This document shows positions 52,498-62,101 of a stretch of DNA of 64,000 nt, one piece after another. How positions within the stretch are numbered: the first letter of the stretch is position 1; every line of letters starts with the position of its first letter. The notes under the pieces are model-generated. The model was given only the letters and a program-made list of their open reading frames with translations, ran no database searches and was not told the origin of the DNA. The position numbers and the translations under genes are program-made. The stretch is from Bacteriovorax sp. (GTDB lineage Bacteria > Bdellovibrionota > Bacteriovoracia > Bacteriovoracales > Bacteriovoracaceae), in assembly GCA_028710485.1 (NCBI GenBank), contig JAQTTZ010000004.1, forward strand, positions 31,748 through 95,747, written 5' to 3'.

Positions 52498-53655
52498 TTA
52501 TTTTTTTAACTTCATCGCACTTAAGTCAATCATATCATTTTGATAAAGCCCAAATCCAAAACGAAGTTTACTCCCTCTGAAATCAGTCATAATTTTATGA
52601 CTTCTAAGTTCATCATGAAGTTTTTTGGCATGCTCGGGACTAGGCATGGCAAATGTTAAAAAATGACCATGATTATTATAATCGATACTCAAAATATTTT
52701 TTTCGGTTAAGTAATGATGATCAATGCTTAGTAAATGCTCTCGAAAATTCTGTTGAAGCTTTTGTACATGCGCGTGGATTATTTCAACCGTTAGATTATC
52801 TTTTTTAAATAAATTTAAAACAGCGTTTAGTCTATAAAGTGCCGTAAAATCCATAGTCGATCCCGCAAAACGAAATCCATTATCTGGATAATTTACACTT
52901 CCGCCAGCGCCAGATAATTCCGAGTGTCCAGCAAACCAACCAGTATAAAGTGGTCGGTGTTTAGAGTTTTTGGGAACATGAAGAAAACAACACCCTTCCC
53001 CGCCTTGAGCGTATTTATACGAACCACTCAAATAAAAAACTCGCGATTCAATCTCAGAAAGATCAGTAGGAAGTGCCATGAAGCCATGATATCCATCAAT
53101 CACAATCATTGTCTGGGGATCTTTAACGGCGTCAACTATGGCCTTGAGGTTTTTAATGGCCATTCCAGAATTAAAAAAGACTTGGCTAAAGAAGATCATG
53201 TCATAGCTATTATTTTTAATTTTTTCAATAAAACGTTCTTCAAAATTATCAAAAGGATCTACTTGAACTTTATCAATTTCAATTATTGAAGCTTCACTCA
53301 AGCGATTCACTTGTCGATCAAAACTATAAAATTCCGAATCAGTAGTAAGAACACTTGTTTTTTTGAGAGGATCAAAACAACTGAGTAGACGATAAACAAA
53401 TTCATGAGTATTAGGGGCAAATACAATTTGAGTAGGCGTGGAGAGTTTTAAAACATCGGCGATAAGTTTTTGAGTTTCTGGAAGTTTATTTGTAAAAATA
53501 TGATCCCATTTATCGTCAACAAACCGGGCTGAATCGTCCCAGTACTCGAGCATTGCTTCGCGAGTGACATCTGGCCAGTAGTGATGGCTATGACTGGCGT
53601 AGTGTTGAATGCCGGCATTAGCTTCTAAAAATCGGTGATAATATTTTTTATACAT
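52498..53655 (-). CDS. kynU: PLP-dependent class V aminotransferase, kynureninase-like
   Basis: A 385-residue fold-type I PLP enzyme. VIDGYHGFMALPTDLSEIE gives the PLP-ring Asp and following His/Gly, and SGSYKYAQGGEGCCF holds the Schiff-base Lys within S-Y-K-Y, as in kynureninase. Kynureninase cleaves kynurenine to anthranilate and alanine. The call rests partly on its neighbour: it overlaps the tryptophan 2,3-dioxygenase gene by 8 bp, so the two are co-translated. A related class V lyase is possible. No formamidase gene is nearby. Confidence 0.68.
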   Translation of the reverse strand: MYKKYYHRFLEANAGIQHYASHSHHYWPDVTREAMLEYWDDSARFVDDKWDHIFTNKLPETQKLIADVLKLSTPTQIVFAPNTHEFVYRLLSCFDPLKKTSVLTTDSEFYSFDRQVNRLSEASIIEIDKVQVDPFDNFEERFIEKIKNNSYDMIFFSQVFFNSGMAIKNLKAIVDAVKDPQTMIVIDGYHGFMALPTDLSEIESRVFYLSGSYKYAQGGEGCCFLHVPKNSKHRPLYTGWFAGHSELSGAGGSVNYPDNGFRFAGSTMDFTALYRLNAVLNLFKKDNLTVEIIHAHVQKLQQNFREHLLSIDHHYLTEKNILSIDYNNHGHFLTFAMPSPEHAKKLHDELRSHKIMTDFRGSKLRFGFGLYQNDMIDLSAMKLKK

Positions 53656-54748
53656 GAAAATTTAATTGTTTTTTTATATCGGCTGGAATGATTGGTAAAC
53701 GAGAGCGTGGAATAAGAAAAGTTGATAAATTAAAGAGATCAATAAACACTCTGTTGTTATCGGCAGCTCTTTTTAAGTATTGATGTCCTGAAGATCCACC
53801 AGTACCAATTTTTGTTCCCAACATTCTTTGGGCCAATAAAGCGTGACGATATCTCCAGGTCGTAAAGTTTTCATCAATATCCATCATGGCAGTGAGAACT
53901 TGAAAAGGAAGAGCGAGCATTGATTCATCTCGATAAAGCAAAATAAAGAGCGCATTTAAAATGGCTTTTTGAGAAAGAGTTCTCTGTTTGCTTTGCACGA
54001 GTTCGCTATGAGCTTTTTCATCAAATAAACTTTTAAAAGTTGACCGGGTTCCTTCGAGATTTTCTAATTGAATATTTTTTGCAGCTTCGGCTAAGTGAGC
54101 GCTGTTTTTTAAAATGATTTTTTCATCGTCTTGCAAAATAGAATCAATTGACTTTTGGTATTCTTCCCAAAAATTAAAATTTGTCATATTGGTGAAGGGC
54201 ACGCGCTCAAGCCATCCTTCCACTAATTTAAGAAGTGAAGGTGCGGATTCTAGATCAGTTAATTTTTTTCGGTCTGATTCATTTAATCGACCTAAAAAGA
54301 ATTCTCGATCCACATGTTGGCGTCCATCTGTGGTGAGACCTAATTTAATTTCAATCTCTCTGAACTGGACGCTCTGAAAGCCTGAAGCCGGAATAAGTAG
54401 ATCTCTAAATTCTAAAAAATCCATCGGTGTCATTGTTTCTAAAACATCAAACTGACCAATAAGCAGACCTTGTATTTTTTTGATACGTGATAATTTTTGG
54501 ACAACAGATGAAAGCTCAGATTCCGGAACAAATGTTTGATTGAAAGTATTTAAGATTGCATTGAGATCATGCAGGATTTGTTTAAACCAAAGTTCGTACA
54601 CTTGGTGAACAACGATGAAAAGAGTTTCATCATGACATTCACCGTTAGTAGCGTCAGCGTATTTCCGACTTAAGGGTAGTTGAGAATCAAGAAGTTTCTC
54701 GAGTTGAAGATAGTCGCCGTAATATACTGAACCGCGGTTTTTATGCAT
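53648..54748 (-). CDS. kynA: Tryptophan 2,3-dioxygenase
   Basis: A 366-residue haem dioxygenase that opens the indole ring of tryptophan to N-formylkynurenine. YGDYLQLEKLLDSQ near the N terminus and DETLFIVVHQVYELWFKQIL, with the substrate-contacting His, are diagnostic. GTGGSSGHQYLKRAAD near the C terminus includes the haem-ligand His (in H-x-Y-L). The length is closer to the longer TDO type (about 380-400) than to short bacterial ones (about 280). It is in one operon with the kynureninase-like gene, inserted on the opposite strand between two respiratory gene runs. Confidence 0.93.
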   Translation of the reverse strand: MHKNRGSVYYGDYLQLEKLLDSQLPLSRKYADATNGECHDETLFIVVHQVYELWFKQILHDLNAILNTFNQTFVPESELSSVVQKLSRIKKIQGLLIGQFDVLETMTPMDFLEFRDLLIPASGFQSVQFREIEIKLGLTTDGRQHVDREFFLGRLNESDRKKLTDLESAPSLLKLVEGWLERVPFTNMTNFNFWEEYQKSIDSILQDDEKIILKNSAHLAEAAKNIQLENLEGTRSTFKSLFDEKAHSELVQSKQRTLSQKAILNALFILLYRDESMLALPFQVLTAMMDIDENFTTWRYRHALLAQRMLGTKIGTGGSSGHQYLKRAADNNRVFIDLFNLSTFLIPRSRLPIIPADIKKQLNFHV

Positions 54749-54870
54749 AAATAAAAGATCCTCAAAAATAGGCTTTGGTTGAGATCAAATTATCATCAAT
54801 ATCTGTATGACTTTGCAAGAAACATTTAGTATATAAATTAGCTTATAGACAGCAAATTATGAGCTAAAAT

Positions 54871-56709
54871 ATGCGAGTAAAAAACCTTTCACTTGTGGCC
54901 GTTATCACAACTTTTGTATTAATCATTTGGGGTGCAGTTGTTCACAACACCGAGTCGAGTTTAGCTTGCCCGGATTGGCCTCTTTGTTACGATCGATTTT
55001 TCCCCAAAATGGAAGGCGCGATTCTCATTGAACATGGACATCGCTTGCTTGCAACACTTGTTGGCATTTTTTCTATCGGTCTCGTCGTTTTATCCTCTTT
55101 CGAAAGAAAAAAATCAGAAGCACATACTCGTCTCTTTAAAATGTCATGTCTTGCTTTGTTTCTGGTTATCGCTCAAGGTGCTCTTGGTGGAATTACTGTT
55201 ATTTACCGTTTGCCGACGATTGTTTCTACTTCCCATCTAGGCTTGTCGCTTCTGTTTTTTGCCACTCTTATTTATATTCATCACCTGGCCGGATCAAAGG
55301 CTATTACAAATAATGATCGTTTCAAAAACATAAGCGAAGAAACTAAAAATTATATTCAAACTAATTGGAGGCCAGTCACTAGACACGGTATTCTTTTAGC
55401 GCTTACTTTGCTGTATATGCAAATTCTGCTGGGAGCTTTCATGCGCCATGCAGGAGCGGGGGCGGCTTGTGGAATCGGTCCAAACAACTCACTTCTCTGT
55501 ATGGATTTTGAAACTCAAGGACTAACTTTTTGGCCTAACTTCGCGCAAGCCCAGTTGCATATGATTCACCGTCTGTTTGCGATTGTGGTCTTTGTGGTAG
55601 TTTCATTTTTTTCAATTCGTACTCGCCATTTTTTTAAAGACGTTAAATTCATTCGTTTTGCGAGTTTATTGCCTTTTTTATTTATTTCATTTCAAGTTTT
55701 AATTGGAATATTAACAGTGGCCTTGAATCTTTCTGTTGTTCCTACGACTCTTCATTTAGCTGGGGCAGCTTTGAGTTTAGCGGCACTTTGGAAGCTTAAT
55801 TTGCTTTTAGAAGATTTCGAAGATTCCTTTTCTTTAGGTAACCGACATTCATTTTTTTCTGACCTGGTGGACTTAACTAAGCCACGCCTCTCGCTTTTGG
55901 TTATGGTCACAGTTCTAGTGGGAACACTTATCGCTCCGGAAAAAATTTATTTCTTTAAAGCATTACTCTCTTTCTTTTTGATTACCATGGTAGTGATTGG
56001 AGCTGCTGCTCTCAATTGTTATATTGAAAGAGAAGGCGACGCTAAAATGATCCGAACTAAGGATCGCCCGCTTCCAGCAAAACGCATGCGGCCAAAAACG
56101 GCGTTATGGTTTGGCTTGCTTTTACTTCTTATTTCTATTCCATCAATTTGTATTTTTATAAATGGCTTAACAGGCTTCTTGGCTTTCCTGGCTGCAGCTC
56201 TTTATTTATATGCTTATACCCCAATGAAAAAGAAGAGTGAATTGGCGGTTTATATCGGGGCGATCCCTGGAGCGCTTCCACCTGTAATGGGCTGGACGGC
56301 CGTAACTGGCAAAATCGACTTGATGGCGATTACCTTGTTCTTGATTCTCTTTATTTGGCAATTACCTCATTTCTTAGCAATTTCTCTTTACCATGCTGAA
56401 GATTACGGTGCCGCCGGCATCAAGGTTTATCCCAATCTGAAACGTGGATTACAGCTCACCAAAATAGGGATCTTCTTCTTTACGCTCTTACTTTTTGGGG
56501 CTTCACTGCTGCCTTCGATTTTTTCACATGCCAGTTTTATTTATACACGTGCGGCATTCATATTAAGCAGTCTATTTCTGATTTATGCTGGCCGCGGGTT
56601 TTTTCTCAAGACTGATGTAGCATCGCAACGGCGATGGGCAAAAAATTACTTTTACGGCTCACTTTTTTATCTGCCACTGCTTCTTGGAGCTTTGATATTT
56701 TTTAAATAG
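54871..56709 (+). CDS. Fused haem A synthase (CtaA) and haem O synthase (CtaB)
   Basis: A 612-residue membrane protein that covers both steps from haem B to haem A. Residues 1-310 are CtaA: VTTFVLIIWGAVVHNTESSLACPDWPLC, then EHGHRLLATLVG with a haem-site His, and a second-half HMIHRLFAIVVF and TTLHLAGA. Residues 335-612 are CtaB: DLTKPRLSLLVMVT, then NCYIEREGDAKMIRTKDRP (the prenyltransferase N-x3-E/D-x3-D motif) and YTPMKKKSELAVYIGAIPGA. The frame is continuous. It precedes the oxidase subunit genes it serves. Confidence 0.92.
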   Translation: MRVKNLSLVAVITTFVLIIWGAVVHNTESSLACPDWPLCYDRFFPKMEGAILIEHGHRLLATLVGIFSIGLVVLSSFERKKSEAHTRLFKMSCLALFLVIAQGALGGITVIYRLPTIVSTSHLGLSLLFFATLIYIHHLAGSKAITNNDRFKNISEETKNYIQTNWRPVTRHGILLALTLLYMQILLGAFMRHAGAGAACGIGPNNSLLCMDFETQGLTFWPNFAQAQLHMIHRLFAIVVFVVVSFFSIRTRHFFKDVKFIRFASLLPFLFISFQVLIGILTVALNLSVVPTTLHLAGAALSLAALWKLNLLLEDFEDSFSLGNRHSFFSDLVDLTKPRLSLLVMVTVLVGTLIAPEKIYFFKALLSFFLITMVVIGAAALNCYIEREGDAKMIRTKDRPLPAKRMRPKTALWFGLLLLLISIPSICIFINGLTGFLAFLAAALYLYAYTPMKKKSELAVYIGAIPGALPPVMGWTAVTGKIDLMAITLFLILFIWQLPHFLAISLYHAEDYGAAGIKVYPNLKRGLQLTKIGIFFFTLLLFGASLLPSIFSHASFIYTRAAFILSSLFLIYAGRGFFLKTDVASQRRWAKNYFYGSLFYLPLLLGALIFFK

Positions 56710-56793
56710 ATAAAATTAGAATTTATGATTAATATTAGAACGATAATTGAGAATATAACGCAACTTTAACTTTCCAATGAAGGGATTGATAAA

Positions 56794-57609
56794 ATGAATC
56801 TATACAGTCTTTACATGAAATTCTTCGTAATGAGCGCCAAGGCCCAAGAAATGAGCCTATGGGAGAGTATTAAACCTCCTGTCGACATTTCAACCAACGG
56901 CCACTTAATCGACTCATTATTTAACCTGACAACAATGTTAATCCTTTTCTTTTTTTCATTGGTTTGTATTGGGCTTTTCGGCTTTAGTTATCTCTACCAA
57001 AAGAAAAAACATCCAATTGCTTATTATGTTCACGGAACAAGCAAAAAACATATTGCGATCGTTGCCGCTATCGGGGCTATGGTTTTTATCATGGTCGATA
57101 TGAAGATCACTGGTATTTCAAATCGTGATTATATGGAATCTTTTGCCAAATGGCCCAAAGAAGACAAAGACGTCGTTCGCGTACAAGTTTTGGGCCAGCA
57201 ATGGGCCTGGAACTTTCGTTACGCTGGAAAAGATGGAATTTTCAACACTGAAGACGATATCGTTACCTTGAATGATCTTCGCCTCCCTACAGGTAAGAAA
57301 ATTGTTTTCCAAGTAACAGCAAAAGACGTTATTCACTCTTTTTCTCTTCCCAACACCAGACTTAAAGTCGATGCAATGCCAGGACGAGTTTCAAAAATGT
57401 GGACTGAGCTTACTAAAACTGGTGTTTATGACGTCGTCTGCGCCCAAATCTGTGGAACTTTCCATTATAGAATGCAAGCGAAGATGACTGTTTACACTCC
57501 TGAAGAATTTGAAAAATGGCAAAACGAAATGAGCGAACGTACAAAATACGCTATGGAAAAAGACAATGCCGATCTCTATTGGGGTTGGAAATGGGTAGCA
57601 AATAACTAA
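56794..57609 (+). CDS. coxB: Cytochrome c oxidase subunit II
   Basis: A 271-residue subunit with two N-terminal membrane segments (about 45-70 and 88-105) and a periplasmic cupredoxin domain. The CuA ligands are visible: His in KDVIHSFSL, and Cys/Cys/His/Met in CAQICGTFHYRM. GQQWAWNFRYAG is the aromatic electron-entry patch. No cytochrome c domain is fused at the C terminus; the separate dihaem cytochrome at 59989 may take that role. It is the first of four co-directional oxidase genes. Confidence 0.95.
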   Translation: MNLYSLYMKFFVMSAKAQEMSLWESIKPPVDISTNGHLIDSLFNLTTMLILFFFSLVCIGLFGFSYLYQKKKHPIAYYVHGTSKKHIAIVAAIGAMVFIMVDMKITGISNRDYMESFAKWPKEDKDVVRVQVLGQQWAWNFRYAGKDGIFNTEDDIVTLNDLRLPTGKKIVFQVTAKDVIHSFSLPNTRLKVDAMPGRVSKMWTELTKTGVYDVVCAQICGTFHYRMQAKMTVYTPEEFEKWQNEMSERTKYAMEKDNADLYWGWKWVANN

Positions 57610-57665
57610 GATTTTAAAATTTAACTAAAGATATCAAAGATATATAAAGAGAAGAGAGGATACGC

Positions 57666-59387
57666 ATGGCATTTTTTGAACAACATATTCACGATGCACC
57701 AACAACATTTCTTTCGAAATATGTTTTTTCATTCGACCACAAAGTGATTGGAAAGCAATTTTTGTGGTACGGAATTGCATTCCTTGGACTGGGGGGAATG
57801 ATGGCGATGATGATTCGCTGGACATTGGCCTTTCCAGGCGAGCCATTTCCATTGGTCGGGCATTTTTTATTCCCAGACACCAACGGAGTTGTTCCGCCGG
57901 ATACCTATGCCATGCTTTTTACTTTGCATGGAACAATCATGATTTTCTACGCGATCACTCCAATCTTGATTGGGGCCTTTGGAAACTTTTGTATTCCATT
58001 ATTGATCGGTGCCCGCGATATGGTCTTTCCAACCCTAAACATGCTTTCATTTTGGTTAGCTGTCCTTTCAGCGGTTATTCTCCTGGCTTCACTTTTTACT
58101 CCACTCGGCGGAGCGGCGGGAGGATGGGTTTCTTATCCAACCTTATCAACTTTGATTGGATCTCCCGGTATTGGACAAACATTATGGTGTTTAGCTATTT
58201 TTGTTCTTGGAATTTCTTCGACAATGGGAGCGATCAATTATATCGCAACTATCATTACTCTTCGCGCACCAGGAATGGGCTATTTTGATATGCCTCTAAC
58301 CATTTGGGGACTTTGGTTGACTGCGGTTCTAAACGCACTTTTCCTTCCAGTTCTTGGAGCAGGTGTATTGCTGCTAACATTTGACCGCGTTTTTGGAACA
58401 ACTTTCTTTCTTGCTGGTGCAGCCGCGACAACAGGATCGGGAGACCCGGTTTTATTCCAACATGTTTTCTGGATTTTTGGTCACCCGGAAGTTTATATTC
58501 TTATTCTCCCTGCATGGGGAATCGTTTCCGATCTTCTGTCTTTCTTTTCTAGAAAACCAGCATTCGGAGCAAAAGCAACCGCACTTTCTATGACTACAAT
58601 CACAGTTCTTTCAACTTTGGTTTATGGTCACCATATGTACACGACTCAAATGAGTCCTCTACTTACTCAGTCATTCATGATGTTAACTATGACTATCTCG
58701 ATTCCTTCGGCTGTCTTCTTTGCCAACTGGCTTGGAACGTTATGGAAAGGATCAATTCGCTTTGCCACGCCAATGCTTTTTGCCTTGGGAGTTGTATTCG
58801 TTTTCGGTCTTGGTGGTTTGACTGGTTTATACCTCGCGACTGTTTCGACAGATCTTTATTTACACGATACTTATTTCGTTGTTGGTCACTTCCACTACAC
58901 CATGGCCGCTTCGGTTCTGCTTGGTGGCTTTGCTGCAACTTATTTTTGGTTTCCAAAAATGTTCGGCCGTATGTTGAATGAAACCCTTGGAAAGATCCAC
59001 TTTTGGATTTCAATAATTGGCTTAAACGGTGTCTTCATGGGAATGATGGTTATTGGATATGCAGGAATGCATAGACGTATTTACAACCCTTTTGTGTATG
59101 ATTTTTTACATAAATTAATTCCACTCAATATGTTCATTACTTATTCAGCTATTTTTATGGGATTTGGACAACTTTTCTTCGTATACAATTTTGTCTACTC
59201 TATTTGGAAAGGTCCAAAGGCAACTCAGAATCCTTGGGAAGTGGGAACACTTGAATGGACAATTCCAAGTCCTGCTCCTCATTATAATTTTGAAGTTATT
59301 CCCGTGGTTAAATGTGGACCACATGAATTTGGAAACCCAAATGTTAAAGGACGTGATTTTCAGTATCAGACAGAAGAATTAGCGTAA
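57666..59387 (+). CDS. coxA: Cytochrome c oxidase subunit I
   Basis: A 573-residue, 12-helix haem-copper subunit, the site of oxygen reduction and proton pumping. The low-spin haem His is in LHGTIMIFYAI, the CuB ligands are in FGHPEVYILILPAWG (His and cross-linked Tyr) and YGHHMYTTQ, and the haem a3/a pair is in HDTYFVVGHFHYTM. GNFCIPLLIGARDMVFP and the PxxGG turn are standard. AGAAGAGAGGAT precedes the start. Of the A-family, by the YGHHM and HPEVY forms. Confidence 0.98.
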   Translation: MAFFEQHIHDAPTTFLSKYVFSFDHKVIGKQFLWYGIAFLGLGGMMAMMIRWTLAFPGEPFPLVGHFLFPDTNGVVPPDTYAMLFTLHGTIMIFYAITPILIGAFGNFCIPLLIGARDMVFPTLNMLSFWLAVLSAVILLASLFTPLGGAAGGWVSYPTLSTLIGSPGIGQTLWCLAIFVLGISSTMGAINYIATIITLRAPGMGYFDMPLTIWGLWLTAVLNALFLPVLGAGVLLLTFDRVFGTTFFLAGAAATTGSGDPVLFQHVFWIFGHPEVYILILPAWGIVSDLLSFFSRKPAFGAKATALSMTTITVLSTLVYGHHMYTTQMSPLLTQSFMMLTMTISIPSAVFFANWLGTLWKGSIRFATPMLFALGVVFVFGLGGLTGLYLATVSTDLYLHDTYFVVGHFHYTMAASVLLGGFAATYFWFPKMFGRMLNETLGKIHFWISIIGLNGVFMGMMVIGYAGMHRRIYNPFVYDFLHKLIPLNMFITYSAIFMGFGQLFFVYNFVYSIWKGPKATQNPWEVGTLEWTIPSPAPHYNFEVIPVVKCGPHEFGNPNVKGRDFQYQTEELA

Positions 59388-59393
59388 TTAAAA

Positions 59394-59978
59394 ATGGCAG
59401 AAGTAATGACTAATTTAGCGACAAAAAAAATGAGCGAAAGCGATCAGGGACAGGAGATTGTATCTTCTGTAGGGATGATTGTTGCCCTCGTCTCTTTTGC
59501 CATGCTCTTTGCAACTCTTATGATGGGATTTGCAATGTTTCGTTTTACTGCACCAGTTTGGCCTCCAGACGGAATGGTCAAACCTTCACTTTTTCTTCCA
59601 AGCCTGAGCACACTTTGTATTTTTTTAAGTTCATTATCCTATATGCGGTTTGAAAAAAATATCGCCAATAAAAAAGGCTTAATACTGACCATAGTTCTAG
59701 GATTGGGCTTCATGCTGATGCAGTCTCTTCTTTGGCACCAGTTAAAATCTCAAGGCATTTTTGCTTCTTCTGGAATATTTCCTTCTATTATTTATACTTT
59801 TACCTGGATTCACGCTGCCCATATCATAGCAGCACTTGGATTATTATTTTGGCTTCTATTTTTTGCCCTTAACGAATTGAATACCAAAGCTCTGTTGCGT
59901 GCATCGAGTGTGGGAAAATTTTGGCATTTTTTAGGAATTGTTTGGTTTGTTATGTTTTTGACTATTTTTGTTTTATAA
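59394..59978 (+). CDS. coxC: Cytochrome c oxidase subunit III
   Basis: A 194-residue membrane protein with about five helices. VGMIVALVSFAMLFATLMMG, TFTWIHAAHIIAALGL and VGKFWHFLGIVWFVMFL match subunit III of the short, five-helix type. The W-H-F helix is the family signature. It starts 7 bp after coxA and ends 10 bp before the dihaem cytochrome. It is a paralogue of the subunit III-like gene at 51080. Confidence 0.88.
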   Translation: MAEVMTNLATKKMSESDQGQEIVSSVGMIVALVSFAMLFATLMMGFAMFRFTAPVWPPDGMVKPSLFLPSLSTLCIFLSSLSYMRFEKNIANKKGLILTIVLGLGFMLMQSLLWHQLKSQGIFASSGIFPSIIYTFTWIHAAHIIAALGLLFWLLFFALNELNTKALLRASSVGKFWHFLGIVWFVMFLTIFVL

Positions 59979-59988
59979 GAGGATCACT

Positions 59989-60873
59989 ATGAAAGGTTTT
60001 AATCTCGTTTTAACCATCGCCACTCTGACTACATTCGTTTCATGTAGTGAAAGTTTTTTTAAAGAAGACAAAATTTACGCTGGTGGAGTCTATGCCCCGG
60101 CCCTTGCTCTTAACGATGGTAAATCTACTTATACTGAATACTGTATGCCATGCCACGGAGTGAACGGGGATGGTAACGGAACCTCAGCAAAAGGTTTATC
60201 TGTTCCGCCAAGAAATTTTAAACTCGGTCAGTATAAATTTGGTCGCGTTGTTTCTGGAGAGTTACCGCATGATGAAGATTTCTATAAAATTTTAAGAGAA
60301 GGTCTTGCTGGAACAGCGATGCTTCCATGGAAAGAGTTGAGCGATAAGCAAATGTTCAACCTTGTTCAGTATATTAAAAGTTTTGCCCCAATGAAATGGG
60401 AAGGCGCAGATAAAAAACTTGGTGACTCAATAGTTGTAACTAAAGATCCATATGGTGATGCTCATAAAGAAAGTGCAATTCAAAGAGGTAAAGAAGTTTA
60501 CCACGCAGTTGCTCAATGTTGGACTTGCCACCGCGCTTACGTAAGTCACGCAGAATTCAGTGCAATCAGCCAAAAGATTAACGGTAAACCAGTCACTGAA
60601 TTTGATCCAGACATGTTCCATATTAAGCTCCAACCAAACGACTACGGTTATTCGTCAATTCCTCCTGAATTTACATACGATTCTGTTCGCTCAGCTAAAA
60701 CAGTTGAAGAGCTTTATATCCGTTTAAGTGCCGGTGTTGGTGGATCTGCAATGCCAAGCTGGAAAGGAACGCTTCAAGATGATGAAATTTGGGCAGTTGC
60801 TCATTATGTAAAGTCATTGATGGATTTAAAAAATAGCCCTGCAAGACAACAATTTTTAGAAACAGCTAAGTAA
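59989..60873 (+). CDS. Dihaem cytochrome c lipoprotein
   Basis: A 294-residue exported protein with two cytochrome c domains. A lipobox ends the signal peptide (LTTFVSC, Cys at about 19), so it is anchored to a membrane by lipid. Haem sites are CMPCHG near residue 48 and CWTCHR near 179, and candidate Met ligands are in GTAMLPWKEL and GSAMPSWKG. The start at 59989 has AAGAGGATC in front and yields the signal peptide; an upstream in-frame start would overlap coxC. It probably donates electrons to oxidase subunit II. Confidence 0.9.
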   Translation: MKGFNLVLTIATLTTFVSCSESFFKEDKIYAGGVYAPALALNDGKSTYTEYCMPCHGVNGDGNGTSAKGLSVPPRNFKLGQYKFGRVVSGELPHDEDFYKILREGLAGTAMLPWKELSDKQMFNLVQYIKSFAPMKWEGADKKLGDSIVVTKDPYGDAHKESAIQRGKEVYHAVAQCWTCHRAYVSHAEFSAISQKINGKPVTEFDPDMFHIKLQPNDYGYSSIPPEFTYDSVRSAKTVEELYIRLSAGVGGSAMPSWKGTLQDDEIWAVAHYVKSLMDLKNSPARQQFLETAK

Positions 60874-60883
60874 AGAATTGCTT

Positions 60884-61609
60884 ATGACGACACAAGTAAT
60901 GCCAGGATATTTTAGAGCAGATAATTGGTTTCAAAAAATGATGCGAATGAAATCATTCTGGATTATTTTTTGGTTGTTTTCATTTGCGTACCCAGTTTAT
61001 CGCTCTCTCACGAGAACGTTGCCTCCACCGTTACCTATTTATTATACAGTTCCAGAATTTACTCTCACAAATGAATTCAATAAACCTTTTGGTTCAAAAG
61101 ACCTGAAAGGAAAGTTTTATATCGCCAATTTCATGTTCACTTCATGCCCGTCTTCATGCCCGGGATTGATGGATAAAATGGATGTGATCCAAAAAAGAAT
61201 CAGAGGCCTTGGAACAAAAGCCGCAATTGTGACTTTTACAGTTGACCCAACCACTGACACGCCAGCAGTTCTTTTCAAATATGCTCGCAAGAGAAATACC
61301 AATCCTTATATCTGGAATTTCTTAACCGGATCAAAGAGGGAACTCGAAAAAATTGTCATTGATGGTTTCAAAGTCCCAATGGGAAATAAAGAAACAGTAA
61401 CAAAAAAACTTGAAGATAAAACGATTACTCTGATGGACATAGCTCACTCTGATCGAGTGGTGCTGATAGATGCTCAGGGACAAATTAGAGGCTATTATTC
61501 AACTGAAAAAGTAGAAATGGACAGATTAATGATTGATCTGGGCCTTTTGGTTAACAATAGTTTTTCCAAACCAAAAATAGAGCAAATTAAAAAGATTAAG
61601 GAGATTTAA
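60884..61609 (+). CDS. SCO1/SenC copper chaperone
   Basis: A 241-residue protein with one membrane segment (SFWIIFWLFSFAYPVY) and a thioredoxin-like domain. The copper-binding Cys pair is in FTSCPSSCPGLMDKM (C-x3-C), the third ligand His is in DIAHSDRVVLID, and FTVDPTTDTP is the conserved D-P-x-x-D-x-P turn. It inserts copper into the CuA site of subunit II. The ATG at 60884 is used, with a TTG two codons earlier also open. It lies between the cytochrome and subunit IV genes. Confidence 0.92.
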   Translation: MTTQVMPGYFRADNWFQKMMRMKSFWIIFWLFSFAYPVYRSLTRTLPPPLPIYYTVPEFTLTNEFNKPFGSKDLKGKFYIANFMFTSCPSSCPGLMDKMDVIQKRIRGLGTKAAIVTFTVDPTTDTPAVLFKYARKRNTNPYIWNFLTGSKRELEKIVIDGFKVPMGNKETVTKKLEDKTITLMDIAHSDRVVLIDAQGQIRGYYSTEKVEMDRLMIDLGLLVNNSFSKPKIEQIKKIKEI

Positions 61610-61610
61610 A

Positions 61611-61898
61611 ATGAGCGAACATACTCACGTCCATAAAAGTCATACGACAGAATACATAATTGTATTTGTCGTATTATCTCTTTTAACGGGATTGGAATTG
61701 GCGATACCTGGCTTGAATGTAGAATATTATTTAAAAGCAATTTCCCTCGTCGGCTTAGCTTTTGGAAAAGCTGCGATTGTTGCATATTTTTATATGCACT
61801 TAAAAGAAGAAAGAGGATGGCTGAAATTTATCGCCATGCTGCCAATTGCTGCCGTCGTATTCGCCATCGTCATTATTTTAGAATCAATATACCGCTAA
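61611..61898 (+). CDS. Cytochrome c oxidase subunit IV (CoxD/CyoD-like)
   Basis: A 95-residue protein with three membrane helices. The starting His-rich stretch (MSEHTHVHKSHTTEYIIVF), LTGLELAIPGL and AKAAIVAYFYMHLKEERGW-like text (GKAAIVAYFYMHLKEE) are characteristic. It is the small subunit of caa3/bo3 oxidases and closes the cluster, starting 1 nt after the SCO gene. Confidence 0.9.
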   Translation: MSEHTHVHKSHTTEYIIVFVVLSLLTGLELAIPGLNVEYYLKAISLVGLAFGKAAIVAYFYMHLKEERGWLKFIAMLPIAAVVFAIVIILESIYR

Positions 61899-61906
61899 AT
61901 ATAACT

Positions 61907-61950
61907 TGCACGCTTCGGCCCGTGCCTCTCGCGTGCATAAAATCCATCCT
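61907..61950 (-). repeat. Dispersed hairpin repeat related to the 3283 repeats
   Basis: A perfect 7-bp outer stem (TGCACGC / GCGTGCA, 61907-61937) encloses a GGC-CCGT-GCC inner hairpin, followed by a tail ATCCATCC. Read on the reverse strand it aligns with the 51-bp units at 3283-3384: GGATGGA, then 3 nt, then TATGCACGCGA, then GGC and GCCG in the same order. Two loci on opposite strands 58 kb apart indicate a REP-like family. Confidence 0.65.
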
Positions 61951-61957
61951 GGATATA

Positions 61958-61980
61958 ACTGAGGGAGAAAAACCCTCAGT
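61958..61980 (+). terminator. Possible terminator of the oxidase operon
   Basis: ACTGAGGG / CCCTCAGT form a perfect 8-bp stem with a 7-nt loop, 60 nt after the subunit IV stop. The T-rich tract begins only about 12 nt beyond the stem, so intrinsic termination would be weak. Confidence 0.45.
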
Positions 61981-62101
61981 GAATCAACTCTTATTTTTTA
62001 CAAATAATATTTTTATATCGACTGCTTAAATGAATTAAATTCTATTTGTGTGCAACGTTTTCTCAATATCTTTTTATTTTTCTTTCGTCTGGTTAATTAA
62101 A

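Noticed and set aside
57666..59387. 174-residue forward frame within coxA
   Set aside because: It is an out-of-phase shadow of subunit I, whose catalytic residues are all in the main frame.
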